Assembly: GCA_009692205.1 (NCBI GenBank)
Contig: SHZR01000003.1
Coordinates: 62,001 to 126,000 of the forward strand
Length of the DNA: 64,000 nt
Reading direction: 5' to 3'
Origin: Gemmatimonadota bacterium
Lineage (GTDB): Bacteria > Gemmatimonadota > Gemmatimonadetes > Longimicrobiales > Gaopeijiaceae
Shown piece by piece: positions 5,645-15,183 of the stretch. Numbering within the stretch: position 1 is the stretch's first letter; each line of letters begins with the position of its first letter. A model generated the notes under the pieces. That model was given only the letters and a program-made list of their open reading frames with translations. It searched no databases and had not been told where the DNA came from. Both the position numbers and the translations under genes were made by a program.

Positions 5645-8188
5645 TCACCGACTACTCCCCCCGATCGGATCCCCCGGGGGCATTTGGAGCATTGGCCCGG
5701 GCTCCGTGTTGGTGGATCGTCCTTGCCACCGCCGGATGTCTGTCGCCACGAGCTTGGCGTGTGGCGTGGTGGCGGCCGCGCCTTCGATGCGGGTGGCCAG
5801 CTGGTCCAGCCGGTCGGAGAGGACGGCGCGGACTCCAGCGGGATTATCGTTGGAGCCTCCCTCGCGCATCATCCGGTCGACCACGGCGCGCTGGACGATG
5901 TGCTGCACCTCCTGCCGGTACTCGTCCCTGGGTATCGGGGAGTCCCAGGTGGCCTCGAGGACCCGATCCGTCACCTCGGCCAGGTCGGGATAGTCGCCCA
6001 TGCTCCCGAAGACCTCGAGGCGCGCCATCCGCTCGGGATGGAAGATCTCTCCGACGGTGAAGTCTGCCGCGGCCTCCGCGGCACCGAGTGGGTCGAAGAG
6101 GCGCTCGGTATGGCCGGGGAAGGGCTCGCCTCGCGTATAGCGGTCCGCCGTGGGCGGGATCATGGCCACGATGCGCTCCGGCAGGGCCAGGAACTCGGGT
6201 GTCAGGGTCGTCAGGATCACGTCGAGCGTCCGGCGCTGCTCGACGCCGGGCACGACGGTGACGGGCTCCTGGCCGTCTCCCTTCACGGCGGGCCGGTAGT
6301 CGGCGCCCCCGAGGCTCTGCACAGCGGCGCGGAGCTGGAAGCGGTGGTGCATGTAGAGCGGGAGGAGCACGTACTCGAGGTTGGAGAGGGGCTCGGCCGC
6401 GCGGAGCTGGTCGAGGCCGAAGCGCTCCAGCCCGATCTCCCGGACGCGAAGCTCGACCTCGAGGTGGTCCACGAGGTTGGCGCCGTTGTCCCACACGCTC
6501 GCGTACTGGTGGCCGGCGCCGATGAACGTGTTGTTTGTGTGTCCCCCGTATCGGAGGTCGCGGGCGAGTCCGTCTCGCACGATCGCTCCGAGCGCGGCCT
6601 CCTCGTCCGTGCCGACTGGGAACTCACGATAGAGCCAATTCACGGCGAGCTTGTCGTATTCGCCGATGCGCCTCACGTAGGCGTTGGTCAGATCGAGTGT
6701 CCCGTCACCCCTGATCTCCACGAGCGGGGCCGGGTAGTCCATGACGGTCTCTCGTCCCTGGGCGCTGCCGATGTAGTTGTGTGGGAAGCCGAGGGTGTGC
6801 CCGACCTCGTGCGCGGAGAGCTGGCGCACGCGGGCCAGCGCCATCTCGTAGGCGTCCGAGCCCTCGGCCACCTGGGCGAGGTACTCGAAATCAGGCGCCC
6901 CTGCAAAGTCGGCCGTGCCCCACTGCCCAGGATCCTCGAAGACGCCGCCGCCATCGGCTGATAGGGTGCTGCCAGGAAAAGGGGACACCAACCCCTGGCC
7001 GAGCATGAAGTCGTGGCGAAGGCGCAGGCTGCCCAGGTTAACGACGCCGCGGATGATCTCGCCCGTGCGTGGATCGACGATGGAGTTGCCGTACGAGTAG
7101 CCCCTGGTCAGTCGATGGGTCCAGTGGATGATGTTGTAGCGGATGTCCTGCGGATCCGCCCCGTCCGGAAGCACGCGGACTTGGAACGCATTAATGAAGC
7201 CGCCCGCCTCGAACGCCTGGTTCCACCAGCTCGCGCCCTCGATGAGCGCGCTCCGGATGGGTTCGGGCGTGCCCGGATCCACGTAATAGACGATGGGCTC
7301 CACCGCCTCCGAGGGCGCGTCTCCGGGACTCCTCTTCTCCAGTCGGTGGCGGGCGCCGAGCCGCAAGGTCATGTCCGCGTCGATGGGCGAGGCATAGTCG
7401 AGCACGTTGGGTCCGCTGACGCCGATGCGTGCGTCGGCGATGCGCGTCCTGAAGCCGGGACCGGGGAGCCGGATGAACGAGTGGTGCACGCGGAGCGTCA
7501 CCGCCTCACCCGATGCCGCGACTCCCTGCACGAGCCCACCCGGCTCGGTGCTAGTGAATGTGAGGATCGCCTCGACCTCGGTGTTCTCCGGGTAGGACTT
7601 CGTGGACGGCAGGTAGATGGCGCTCCGGGTCCGGTCCAGCGTGTAGCGGCCCTGGCCGGACTGCGCGAGCGTCTCGATGACGCCGCGCGCGTCGCGCAGA
7701 AAGAACGCGGTGGCGTCCACGAGAATGCCGCCGTTCGACTCGGCGGCGATGTCGAAGCCCCAGTGCACCGACGGGGCGAACGCGTCGCTCACCGCGGACA
7801 CTTCCGTGGGGTTGTCGCTGTGCGCCACGAACCGGTAGTTGGGCTCTATCAGAAGGATGCGAGGCCCCACTCGCATCGGCTTAAGCACGTTGGTCCCGCC
7901 GAGCTGGCCGCGGTCGATGCCCACGGGGTTGCTCCCCAGCCCCGATCCCATGGAGATCTGGTAGAGGAACTCCCTGTCGGGCTCGGCGATCTCCCAGAAG
8001 AGGGTCCCGGTGCTCTCCTGCCAGTATAGATCGAACAGCCCGGCCATCCTGGTCATCCCCCTCGTCTTCTCCTCGATGGAGGGAAGCGGCTCTTGGGCCG
8101 CGACCCCCGAGGGGCCGAGCATGGCGGACAAGAGGAGGAACGGGAGCGAGCAAAGGGAGCGGTCGTGCCGACGCGACAAGGCGGTCAT
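5645..8188 (-). CDS. Exported zinc-dependent metalloprotease (DUF5117/DUF4953 type)
   Basis: 847 residues. ATG at 8188 gives MTALSRRHDRSLCSLPFLLL, with signal cleavage near GVAAQ. The catalytic motif HEVGHTLGFPHNY near residue 460 is HExxHxxGxxH, the metzincin zinc site. The N-terminal part (LFDLYWQESTGTLFWEI ... FLYQISMGSGLGSNPVG) is typical of DUF5117/5118 metalloproteases that carry a DUF4953 catalytic domain. It starts 2 nt after the stop of the NHL propeller gene (8191), so the two form an operon. Likely periplasmic or secreted peptidase. Confidence 0.88.
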   Translation of the reverse strand: MTALSRRHDRSLCSLPFLLLSAMLGPSGVAAQEPLPSIEEKTRGMTRMAGLFDLYWQESTGTLFWEIAEPDREFLYQISMGSGLGSNPVGIDRGQLGGTNVLKPMRVGPRILLIEPNYRFVAHSDNPTEVSAVSDAFAPSVHWGFDIAAESNGGILVDATAFFLRDARGVIETLAQSGQGRYTLDRTRSAIYLPSTKSYPENTEVEAILTFTSTEPGGLVQGVAASGEAVTLRVHHSFIRLPGPGFRTRIADARIGVSGPNVLDYASPIDADMTLRLGARHRLEKRSPGDAPSEAVEPIVYYVDPGTPEPIRSALIEGASWWNQAFEAGGFINAFQVRVLPDGADPQDIRYNIIHWTHRLTRGYSYGNSIVDPRTGEIIRGVVNLGSLRLRHDFMLGQGLVSPFPGSTLSADGGGVFEDPGQWGTADFAGAPDFEYLAQVAEGSDAYEMALARVRQLSAHEVGHTLGFPHNYIGSAQGRETVMDYPAPLVEIRGDGTLDLTNAYVRRIGEYDKLAVNWLYREFPVGTDEEAALGAIVRDGLARDLRYGGHTNNTFIGAGHQYASVWDNGANLVDHLEVELRVREIGLERFGLDQLRAAEPLSNLEYVLLPLYMHHRFQLRAAVQSLGGADYRPAVKGDGQEPVTVVPGVEQRRTLDVILTTLTPEFLALPERIVAMIPPTADRYTRGEPFPGHTERLFDPLGAAEAAADFTVGEIFHPERMARLEVFGSMGDYPDLAEVTDRVLEATWDSPIPRDEYRQEVQHIVQRAVVDRMMREGGSNDNPAGVRAVLSDRLDQLATRIEGAAATTPHAKLVATDIRRWQGRSTNTEPGPMLQMPPGDPIGGSSR

Positions 8189-8190
8189 GG

Positions 8191-9330
8191 TCACCTCGGA
8201 GGTGGGACGGAGCGGTGTCTCTGAAACTTCTGCACCCGGCGGCCGCCTCCGACTTCGGCCGTGTAGACGTTGCCCTGCGAGTCGACCGCGACGTTGTGTA
8301 GGAAGACGAATTGGCCGGCGTAGTGTCCGATGCGCCCGAACGAGCCGACCTCCTGGAGCGTTTGCCGGTCGAACATGTGGATCTTGCCGTTGCCGGCGTC
8401 TGCGAGATAGAGGAGTCGCTGCGCGGGATCCGGCGAGAAGGCGATGGAGAACGCGGTTCCGAGCAGGCGCGTCGGGCGCTCGACGAAGACTTCGCGCACG
8501 AACGTCCCGTCGACCTGGAACACCTGCATGCGGTTGTTGCGGCGGTCGGCTACGTACACGAGGCCGTCGTCCGACACGCGGATCCCGTGGACGGTGTTGA
8601 ACTGACGTGTGCCCGGACCCTCGTACGCGGGTCGGTTGGGCACCTGGTCGTCGGGGGCCTCGCCGTAGCCACCCCACATGCGCTTGTAGGCTCCGGTGCT
8701 CGCGTCGAACACGATGACGCGGCGGTTCACATATCCGTCCGCCACGAAGAGCTCGTTCGTGGGCCGGTACACGTACATGTCCGCCGCGTTGTTGAGGTTG
8801 AGCGTGTCGAGGCTCCCCTGGCTCGCCCCACGCCGGCCAATCTGCAGCAGGAAGCGTCCGTCGCGCGTGAACTTGAGGAGGTGGTTCTCGGTCCGGTCAC
8901 CCAGGCGCGGTCCTCCGGCGGACGAGACCCAGACGTTGTCGGCGTAGTCGACGTGAATGCCGTGCTCGTCGGCGGGCCATTCGTATCCATCTCCCTCTCC
9001 ACCCCATCCCTGCACGTACACCCCCTCCGCCGTGAACTCCATCACCGGCGGCCCGGGCCGACAGCACTCCGCCTCGGGGTTGCCGGCCACCTCGTCGGTG
9101 CCGAGCGACCACGGACGTTGGACGATCCACACGTGATCCCTGGAATCCACCGCGACGCCCGCGACCTGCCCGAGGATCAAGCCGTCCGGCACCTGTGGCC
9201 AGAAGGGATCGACCTGGTACGTCGGGGCCATCGACTGCTGGGCGCCGGCCGCACCCTGGAGCGTGCGCTCGAGCACGACGAGGCCGCCCAGAAGGGAAAT
9301 GCCCGCGACAACTTTCCACACACGGCTCAT
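8191..9330 (-). CDS. Exported NHL-type six-bladed beta-propeller with CCRP motif
   Basis: 379 residues; ATG at 9330 (MSRVWKVVAGISLLGGLVV) with signal cleavage near GAAGAQ. Upstream frame extension to 9990 is rejected. Repeated propeller units are visible (GVAVDSRDHVWIVQRPW, ELFVADGYVNRRVIVFD, GLVYVADRRNNRMQVFQ, AVDSQGNVYTAEVGGGRR). An adjacent-cysteine block AECCRPGPPVMEF recurs in the protein at 56056 (AQCCRPAPSIIEF). The fold resembles peptidylglycine alpha-amidating lyase-like propellers; catalysis is not shown. First gene of an operon with the metalloprotease at 5645. Confidence 0.75.
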   Translation of the reverse strand: MSRVWKVVAGISLLGGLVVLERTLQGAAGAQQSMAPTYQVDPFWPQVPDGLILGQVAGVAVDSRDHVWIVQRPWSLGTDEVAGNPEAECCRPGPPVMEFTAEGVYVQGWGGEGDGYEWPADEHGIHVDYADNVWVSSAGGPRLGDRTENHLLKFTRDGRFLLQIGRRGASQGSLDTLNLNNAADMYVYRPTNELFVADGYVNRRVIVFDASTGAYKRMWGGYGEAPDDQVPNRPAYEGPGTRQFNTVHGIRVSDDGLVYVADRRNNRMQVFQVDGTFVREVFVERPTRLLGTAFSIAFSPDPAQRLLYLADAGNGKIHMFDRQTLQEVGSFGRIGHYAGQFVFLHNVAVDSQGNVYTAEVGGGRRVQKFQRHRSVPPPR

Positions 9331-9366
9331 CGAACCTCCAGGGATCGTGGACTCGACCGATAGGAA

Positions 9367-9421
9367 GCCCGAGCGGGCGCTCGGGCAAGGGGGAGGGCGT
9401 TGCCCGACACGCCGCGTCGGG
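9367..9421. promoter_or_regulatory. Two inverted repeats in a divergent intergenic region
   Basis: Between the NHL gene (minus, start 9330) and the gene at 9497 (plus) lie two perfect inverted repeats: GCCCGAGC-GGGC-GCTCGGGC (9367-9386) and CCCGAC-N7-GTCGGG (9403-9421). Either could be an operator or a structured leader for one or both genes. No promoter boxes are clear. Confidence 0.35.
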
Positions 9422-9496
9422 TATTTCCCGACCGCCCCGAGGCGCGTCGCCCACCATACTGGCTCATTCCGGATTTCAGCCCAACCGAGAGCACTC

Positions 9497-10039
9497 ATGA
9501 GCGCCAACCCCGAAATGACAGACATCGCCGGCATCTTCAAGGACGAGGAGACCGCGGCGGCCGCCGTGAAGACGCTGATCCACGAGCATTTCAGCGCCTG
9601 CGACGATCTCAGCGTCATCGTCTCGAAAGGACAGGAGCGTGAGGCCGTGCCGGTCTGGGAGCCCATTCCGGCCGAACGTGCCTCGGCGATCGGAGCCGCG
9701 GTCGGAGCCCTGCTCGCCGGCGTTGCCGTGGCCATCTCCGGACTCACGTTCGGGCCGTTCACGCTCATCGAGTGGGGCCCCCTGTGGGCGATTTTCGAGG
9801 CCGCCTTCACGGGAGACTCCATCGGATTCGCGCTCGGAGCCCTGGTCAGCATCGAGATGCTCGAACCGAGAGCGGACTTCCGCGCGACGCACATCCGCGA
9901 CGGTGTGGTGTGGGTTGGTGTGCACTCGAGCACGGCCCGCGCGGGACGAGCGCGCGACATCCTCGCGGAAGCCGGCGCCAAGTACGTCATGGAGCGTGAG
10001 CCCGCGGTCGGCTCCTTCCACTTCCAGCAGGCGGCGTAA
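9497..10039 (+). CDS. Glycine-rich membrane-inserting protein, unknown function
   Basis: 180 residues. The ATG at 9497 gives MSANPEMTDIAGIFKDEETA; the open frame upstream lacks a good start. An N-terminal alpha/beta part (AAAAVKTLIHEHFSACDDLSVIV) precedes two small-residue hydrophobic segments (ASAIGAAVGALLAGVAVAIS and GDSIGFALGALVSIEML) and a C-terminal part (GVVWVGVHSSTARAGRARDIL). This layout resembles general-stress 17M-type proteins that sense or modify the envelope; that is a loose resemblance. A strong hairpin follows the stop. Confidence 0.6.
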   Translation: MSANPEMTDIAGIFKDEETAAAAVKTLIHEHFSACDDLSVIVSKGQEREAVPVWEPIPAERASAIGAAVGALLAGVAVAISGLTFGPFTLIEWGPLWAIFEAAFTGDSIGFALGALVSIEMLEPRADFRATHIRDGVVWVGVHSSTARAGRARDILAEAGAKYVMEREPAVGSFHFQQAA

Positions 10040-10050
10040 GATCCTAGAAC

Positions 10051-10099
10051 AGCTCAGGCCCGCGAGAGGATGTGGACTCTCCTCTCGCGGGCCTGAGCT
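10051..10099 (+). terminator. Strong hairpin, probable terminator
   Basis: Perfect 20-bp inverted repeat: AGCTCAGGCCCGCGAGAGGA at 10051-10070 pairs with 10080-10099 across a 9-nt loop, starting 11 nt after the stop of the preceding gene. No T-run follows, which is common in GC-rich genomes. It would also insulate the decayed gene that begins at 10172. Confidence 0.7.
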
Positions 10100-10171
10100 A
10101 TTGACTGATCAACGGTCGTGCGGGACGTTCGAGGCCCAGTAAGTCCGGACAGGGGCCTGTTTCCGCACCTC

Positions 10172-11857
10172 ATGAACCGCCCCCAAGCCCCCCACTGGCT
10201 GTCGAGCGTCGCTTCAGCCGCCGGCCTCCAGCTTGCCCTTCCCGCCACCCCCGACCTGGCTACGCTGCGTCGTGCGTGGATCGAGGTCGTCAAGGCGTGC
10301 AAGGTGCCCGAGGAGCGCTTCCTGGAGCGGGTCGCGGGTCACTTCCGCATCGGCGTCGCGGATATGTCGACGTGGGATCCGCAGGCTGTGCGCCTCATCC
10401 CCGAGCCGGTGGCGCGGAAGTACGGCATTCTCGCGATCAGCTTCACGAACACCACCGTCGTCGTAGCCAGCTCGGATCCGTCCAACCGGATGGCCTTGCA
10501 GGAGATCGTGGCGCAGTCCGGTCGGCAGCCGGTCTTCCTCCTGGTGAGTCCAAGCCGCATGGACGGCGCAATGGAGAGAGCTTACGCGCCGGCGCGCGCC
10601 CCGAAGAATGCCCTCCAGACGCTGGTGGCCCAGGTGGCCTCGAGCGACTTCCAGGTGGTGACCTCGAGCGGAACCGGCCTCTTCACGACCTTCGACCTCC
10701 AAGATCCGACGGTCGTGAAGCTGTCCGACATCATCCTCCACCAGGCCGTCCGGTATCGAGCGACCGAGATCCACGTGGAGCCGGGCCGCGACAACGAGCG
10801 CGTCCGCTACCGCATCGACGGCGTGCTCCAGCACGTGGTGGATCTCCCGGCGGCAGCGCACATCCGGCTGGCGGCGCGCCTCAAGAGCGTGGCCTTCGAC
10901 CGGCCGGGCCACGACCCCAAGGACGGCTTCCCGATCCACACGCCGGAGGGCGAGGGGCGCACGGGTCACCTCCTCACGACGCCGACGCCCGAAGGCGAGC
11001 TGATCTCCATCCGCCTGATCGCGCAGGACGAGATCCCGACGCTGGACAGCCTCAACTTCGGTGGTCCGGAGGGGAAGAAGATCCGCGAGCTGCTCCGTCG
11101 CCGCGACGGGCTGATCCTGGTCACCGGCCCTGCTCGAGCGGGGACGACGAGCTTCATCTACGCGTGCCTGCACGCGCTCTAGCGACTGAGCGTCATCTCG
11201 CTCGAGACGCGTATCGAGCTCGTCGTGCCGGGCGTCACGCAGATCCGCTACGCCTCCTCGACCGGAAAGTCGTTCGCTGAGACCCTCCAGCAACTGCTCG
11301 ATCGGGCCCCGGACGTCATCCACGCCGGCGAGATCCGCGACCTGGCGACCGCGCGCATCGCCATCAGAACTGCGCTCACCGGTCGGAAGACCCTCGGCAC
11401 TCTGCACACCTCGGACGCCGTCTCGGGCCTGCGCCGCATGAGGGATATGGGGCTCGACTGGCAGCGGCTCGCCGAGTCATGTCACGCAGTCGTCTCCCTC
11501 CACCTCGTGCGTCGGCTCTGCACGGACTGCAAGCGACGCGTCGATGCATCCGTCAACCCGCCGTCGCGAGAGATCAAGCTCGCCCAACGGTTGGGCGTCC
11601 CACCGGCGTTCGGGGCAGTCGGCTGCAAGGGATGTGCGGGCACCGGATACAAGGGTCAGGTCCCGCTCGCCGAGGTGCTCGAGCTGACACCGCCCCTGAA
11701 GTCCTTCCTGGCGAGCGAGCCCTCCGACGCCGACCTGCTGAAGATCGCCCGCTGAGAGGGCATGCGGACGTTCGGTGAGGTTGGGCTCTACTTGGTGGCG
11801 CAGGGCGAGACGACCCTCGAGGAGATCGAGCGCGTCGTCGGGGTGCCCGCGCATTAA
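10172..11857 (+). pseudogene. Decayed GspE/PilB-type secretion ATPase, formerly fused to a receiver domain
   Basis: A single frame runs from ATG 10172 through TAG (11180-11182), TGA (11753-11755) and TAA (11855-11857), then on into a response-regulator receiver ending at 12262. Homology continues across each stop: N-terminal GspE domain, EIHVEPGRDNERVRYRIDG, GEIRDLATARIA (Asp/His boxes), CTDC...CKGC zinc fingers, then MRTFGEVGLYLVAQGETTLEEI. The Walker A motif reads GPARAGTTS instead of GPTGSGKTT, so the lysine is lost. Stops fit C-to-T or G-to-A changes. A functional ATPase for type II secretion or type IV pili is excluded unless the sequence is in error. Confidence 0.85.
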
Positions 11858-11887
11858 GAGTCGGCCACCTCCGCCGGACCCGTCCTC

Positions 11888-12262
11888 GTGGTGGACGACG
11901 AGGAATCGGATCGAGTCATGTTCCGCGACGTTCTCTCGAGCATGGGCTTCGAGGTCGTCGAGGCGGACACGGGGATCGCGGCCAAGCAGCTCCTAGAGGA
12001 GCGCGCACACGACTTCTCTCTGATCCTCCTCGACGACTACATGCCCGGCATGAGTGGGCGTGACCTCCTGCGCGAGATCCGGAAGTCGTTGCTCACCCAG
12101 TCGATCCCGGTGATCGTGATGTCGGCCTCGCCCGACCCGCAGGACGAGATCGACCTGCTGGAGGCCGGCGCGGACGACTACCTGCTCAAGCCCGTGTCGC
12201 TCGACCGCGTCGAGGCGCGCGTCCGCGCCGTCCTGAGACGGAGTGGGGTCGAGCTCTCCTAG
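11888..12262 (+). pseudogene. Receiver (REC) domain remnant, in frame with the decayed ATPase
   Basis: The codons after the TAA at 11855 read ESATSAGPVLVVDDEESDR without a start codon; the only candidates (GTG 11888, 11891) would cut off the first beta strand. The rest is a complete receiver: LLDDYMPGMSG (phosphoacceptor Asp), PVIVMSASPD, and LKPVSLDRVEARVRAVLRR (conserved Lys). I recall GspE/PilB proteins with a C-terminal receiver in related bacteria, so this is best read as the tail of the 10172 gene. Independent translation as a stand-alone regulator is possible but unlikely. Confidence 0.65.
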
Positions 12263-12400
12263 GCGCGGTGCGGGCCCGCAGCCCGGCCTATGACGCGCAT
12301 CGTGGCCCGGGCGGCTGGCATCCCGGTGTGCGCCTTTCGCCGCCGGCGACGTCCTAGCAGTGTGTCAGGACGCAGATCCACGCCTTTGCCCGAGAACGCG

Positions 12401-14185
12401 ATGCCGACCTCGATGGGACCACGCCGGGCGCGCAACTCCGCGCCCCGGGCTGCGCTGCTCGCGCTCCTGGTCGCCCCGACGGGCCTTCTCGCTCAAGCCG
12501 CGCCGGCTGACTCGGCGGACGTTCTCGAGGAGATGCACGATCTCCAGGAGGAGTTCGAGCGGTATCGGGAGAGTCGCACCCCCGTGCAGCCCGAGCCCAC
12601 GGGCGGCGCGTGCGACGAGCGCATCGGGCGCATCTGCATCTGGTTCGGCGGCGAAGAGGAGGAGCGCTTCCCAGCCGAGTTGCGCGAGGTGGGACAAGCG
12701 CGCGTCGAGCTGATTCGATCGCTCTTCGATGCGTTCGAGCAGGTCCACGACCGATGGATCCTGGGTCAGCTCGTTCACTACCTCGTGGAGAACCGCACCC
12801 TGGACGAGGCGGAGCGCGTCGCGACCGAGTGCGGCGTCGCCGAGGCGTGGTGGTGCTCCGCGCTCCTCGGCTACACGCTGCACGTGCGCGCCGAGTACAT
12901 CGAGGCCGAGGTGGCGTTCCGCGAGGCGATAGCCGCCATGCCCCAGCCCCTGCGGGACGAGTGGATGAGCCCGCGCTATGTGTTCACCCCGGACGTGCAG
13001 GAGGAGTTCGATCTCTTGCCGCCGGCGGAGCGGGAGGCCCGGTGGAATCTGCTCTGGAGGTTGTCCGATCCGCTCTTCCTCATCGAGGGCAACGACTACT
13101 TCACCGATCACTACGCGCGCTGGGTGCTTGCCGAGAACCGGCGAGAGTCCGCCGAGCCATTGGGGCTGGAATGGGCAGAGGACCTGGACGAGACTCTCGT
13201 GCGCTACGGAAGGAACACCGGATACAGCCGCACGCAGAATCGCATCCAGTTCGGCCTGCAGGATAATCGCCGCATGGTAGGGCACCATCATCCTAAGAGT
13301 CGGGGATATCTCTTTCCCGAGCAGTTCCTGTCGTCGCCCTCCGACATCCTTCCGGAGAGCTGGATCACCGCGCCGCGCGAGGCGCGGACGTGGTACGCTC
13401 CTCCGTACGCTCCGGACATCCGCGGGCTCGAGACGCAGCTGGGCCGCTTCCGCAGGGACGAGCGCATGTTGGTGGTGGGCGCCTATCGGCCGACGCGCGA
13501 GGCCGACGACGGCCGCGTGGTGTCCGCGTGGGGTCCGAGCGGCGGCATTGAGGGCGCCGCGTTTACGGCGCTCTTCCTCGTGCCGGAGGACGGCGAGGAG
13601 CCCAGGTATGTGCGCGGGAGCGAGCCCGAGGGCGTGCTGTCCATCGAAGCTCCGCCCGGCCGGTACGTGGGCGCCCTCGAGGTTGTGGATCTGCAAGGCC
13701 GACAGGCATGGCGCGCGCGGCAGGGTGTGGTGCAGCGCCCGCTCGAGCCGGGCATGGTCGACGTCTCGGACCTCATGATCCTCGAGGAAGGCGCCCCCCT
13801 GCCCGAGTCGCTCGAGGAGGCGATGCCGCACCTGCGTCCCGGCGTCCGCCTGAGACCGGGGGAGCGCTTCCCGGTGCTCTGGGAGGCCTACGGGCTCCGC
13901 GTCTCCGAGCCGGTCCGCGTCACCATCGGATTCAGCCAGGGTCGCCCAGGATTCCTCGCGCGTGTGGGGGACTTCCTGGGCGTCTTAGAGCCCGCGCAGC
14001 CCGTCGACATCACCTTCGACGACAGCGGCCCCGACGGCGTGCAGTATGCGTTCCGGGCCGTGGAGCTCGAGCTTCCCGACCTGGATCCCGGCGAGTACAC
14101 GCTCCACCTGAGACTCGAGCTGCCCGGTCGCACGCCTGTCGTCACGAGTCGGCCGATTCTCGTCGAGGACGTGAGCCGCCCATGA
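12401..14185 (+). CDS. GWxTD-domain exported protein
   Basis: 594 residues from ATG 12401 (MPTSMGPRRARN), with signal cleavage near GLLAQAAPA; MGPRR at 12413 is an alternative start. A helical repeat-like N-terminal part (ALLGYTLHVRAEYIEAEVAFREAI) precedes a block WNLLWRLSDPLFLIEGNDYF then ETLVRYGRNTGYSR, which corresponds to the GWxTD domain (RYGPPD-like). The C-terminal region is beta-rich. The stop overlaps the next ATG (ATGA at 14182-14185). Function of the family is unknown. Confidence 0.65.
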   Translation: MPTSMGPRRARNSAPRAALLALLVAPTGLLAQAAPADSADVLEEMHDLQEEFERYRESRTPVQPEPTGGACDERIGRICIWFGGEEEERFPAELREVGQARVELIRSLFDAFEQVHDRWILGQLVHYLVENRTLDEAERVATECGVAEAWWCSALLGYTLHVRAEYIEAEVAFREAIAAMPQPLRDEWMSPRYVFTPDVQEEFDLLPPAEREARWNLLWRLSDPLFLIEGNDYFTDHYARWVLAENRRESAEPLGLEWAEDLDETLVRYGRNTGYSRTQNRIQFGLQDNRRMVGHHHPKSRGYLFPEQFLSSPSDILPESWITAPREARTWYAPPYAPDIRGLETQLGRFRRDERMLVVGAYRPTREADDGRVVSAWGPSGGIEGAAFTALFLVPEDGEEPRYVRGSEPEGVLSIEAPPGRYVGALEVVDLQGRQAWRARQGVVQRPLEPGMVDVSDLMILEEGAPLPESLEEAMPHLRPGVRLRPGERFPVLWEAYGLRVSEPVRVTIGFSQGRPGFLARVGDFLGVLEPAQPVDITFDDSGPDGVQYAFRAVELELPDLDPGEYTLHLRLELPGRTPVVTSRPILVEDVSRP

Positions 14186-15111
14186 CGATGGTCCGAGGGG
14201 TGGTCTCGCTGATCGGCGTCCTGGTCGTGACATCCCTCGCGAGCTGGCTCGGCGTGAGTGACCGTCACGCCGAATCGCGAATCCTCGCCGCCGCGGCGCC
14301 GCTGCCGTTCTTCTACGATCTGTACACGTTCCGCAGCGAGGACCACACGACGTCGGTCGTTGCGGCGGTGGCTGTTCCCGTCGGAGGGCTCCAGCGCGAG
14401 CGGGTGGATGGTCGGGTGCGCTACCGCTTCGACGTGAGGTTCGTGTTGGCGGACACCGTCGAGCGCGTCGTCTCTCGCTCGCTCGACTCCGTGTTCGTCA
14501 GCATGCCCGCGTCGCTTCCGAGCCAGCACCTTCTGCACACGTACGTCGAGATCCAGGCGCCTCCTTCGGCGGCCACAGTGCAGCAAATCGTGGTCACGGA
14601 CGCGACCCGTCCCGGTGTGGGCCAGCTCCAGCAGTCGCCGTTCCCGATTGCCGACTACAGCGGCACCGAGCTGATGCTGAGTGACATCGCGTTCGGGCTG
14701 CCCGGCGCGACGACAGGCTGGACGCGACGCGGGTTCACGGTGGCACTCCTGCCCACGAGCCAGTTCCCCGAGAGCGACTTCGACGTCTACTACGAGGTCT
14801 ACAATCTGCCCTCCGGCAATCCTTACGAGACCGAGATCTCCATCGCGTCCCTCGACGAGGACGCAGAGGGCGCCGTGGTGCGTGCGCGCTTCCAGGGGCG
14901 GTCGTCGGCCGGGCCCGACGGCTCGATGGGGGACCTGCTTCGAGTCGAATCGCCCCTCAGCACAGGACGCTACGCCGTGACCCTGACGGTCAGGGATCAG
15001 GCGACCGGCCGTGTCGCGTCGAGCTCCCGGCCCATCGAGGTCCGCGGATGGGGACGCGGCATGACGCTCATGCCCGCCATGTCGCGGGTGAACGAGCCCG
15101 GGATCCGCTGA
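14182..15111 (+). CDS. Exported companion of the GWxTD protein
   Basis: 309 residues. The ATG overlaps the previous stop by 4 nt, so translation is coupled. Signal peptide MTMVRGVVSLIGVLVVTSLA. The body is predicted beta-rich (VRYRFDVRFVLADTVERVV, DFDVYYEVYNLPSGNPYETEI) with the VYYEVYNL pattern common in partners or C-terminal halves of GWxTD proteins. Its role is unknown. A hairpin (15146-15164) follows. Confidence 0.65.
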   Translation: MTMVRGVVSLIGVLVVTSLASWLGVSDRHAESRILAAAAPLPFFYDLYTFRSEDHTTSVVAAVAVPVGGLQRERVDGRVRYRFDVRFVLADTVERVVSRSLDSVFVSMPASLPSQHLLHTYVEIQAPPSAATVQQIVVTDATRPGVGQLQQSPFPIADYSGTELMLSDIAFGLPGATTGWTRRGFTVALLPTSQFPESDFDVYYEVYNLPSGNPYETEISIASLDEDAEGAVVRARFQGRSSAGPDGSMGDLLRVESPLSTGRYAVTLTVRDQATGRVASSSRPIEVRGWGRGMTLMPAMSRVNEPGIR

Positions 15112-15145
15112 CAGCTCGGCTTGCAGCCCGGTACGTCGGCCCGTA

Positions 15146-15164
15146 GCGTGGGCCGTCCCCACGC
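15146..15164 (+). terminator. Hairpin after the GWxTD operon
   Basis: GCGTGGG-CCGTC-CCCACGC, a perfect 7-bp stem with 5-nt loop, 35 nt after the stop at 15111 and 20 nt before the next start. No T-run, so it may be a weak terminator or part of the leader of the next gene. Confidence 0.4.
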
Positions 15165-15183
15165 GCACAACCACAGGCTTTCC

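Noticed and set aside
11753-11755. Selenocysteine or read-through at the UGA in the GspE-like gene
   Set aside because: TAG and TAA also interrupt the frame and Walker A is destroyed, so decay explains it.
11225-11755. Independent secretion ATPase gene starting at 11225
   Set aside because: It is only the C-terminal part in frame with the 10172 gene; it has no Walker A region and no credible start.
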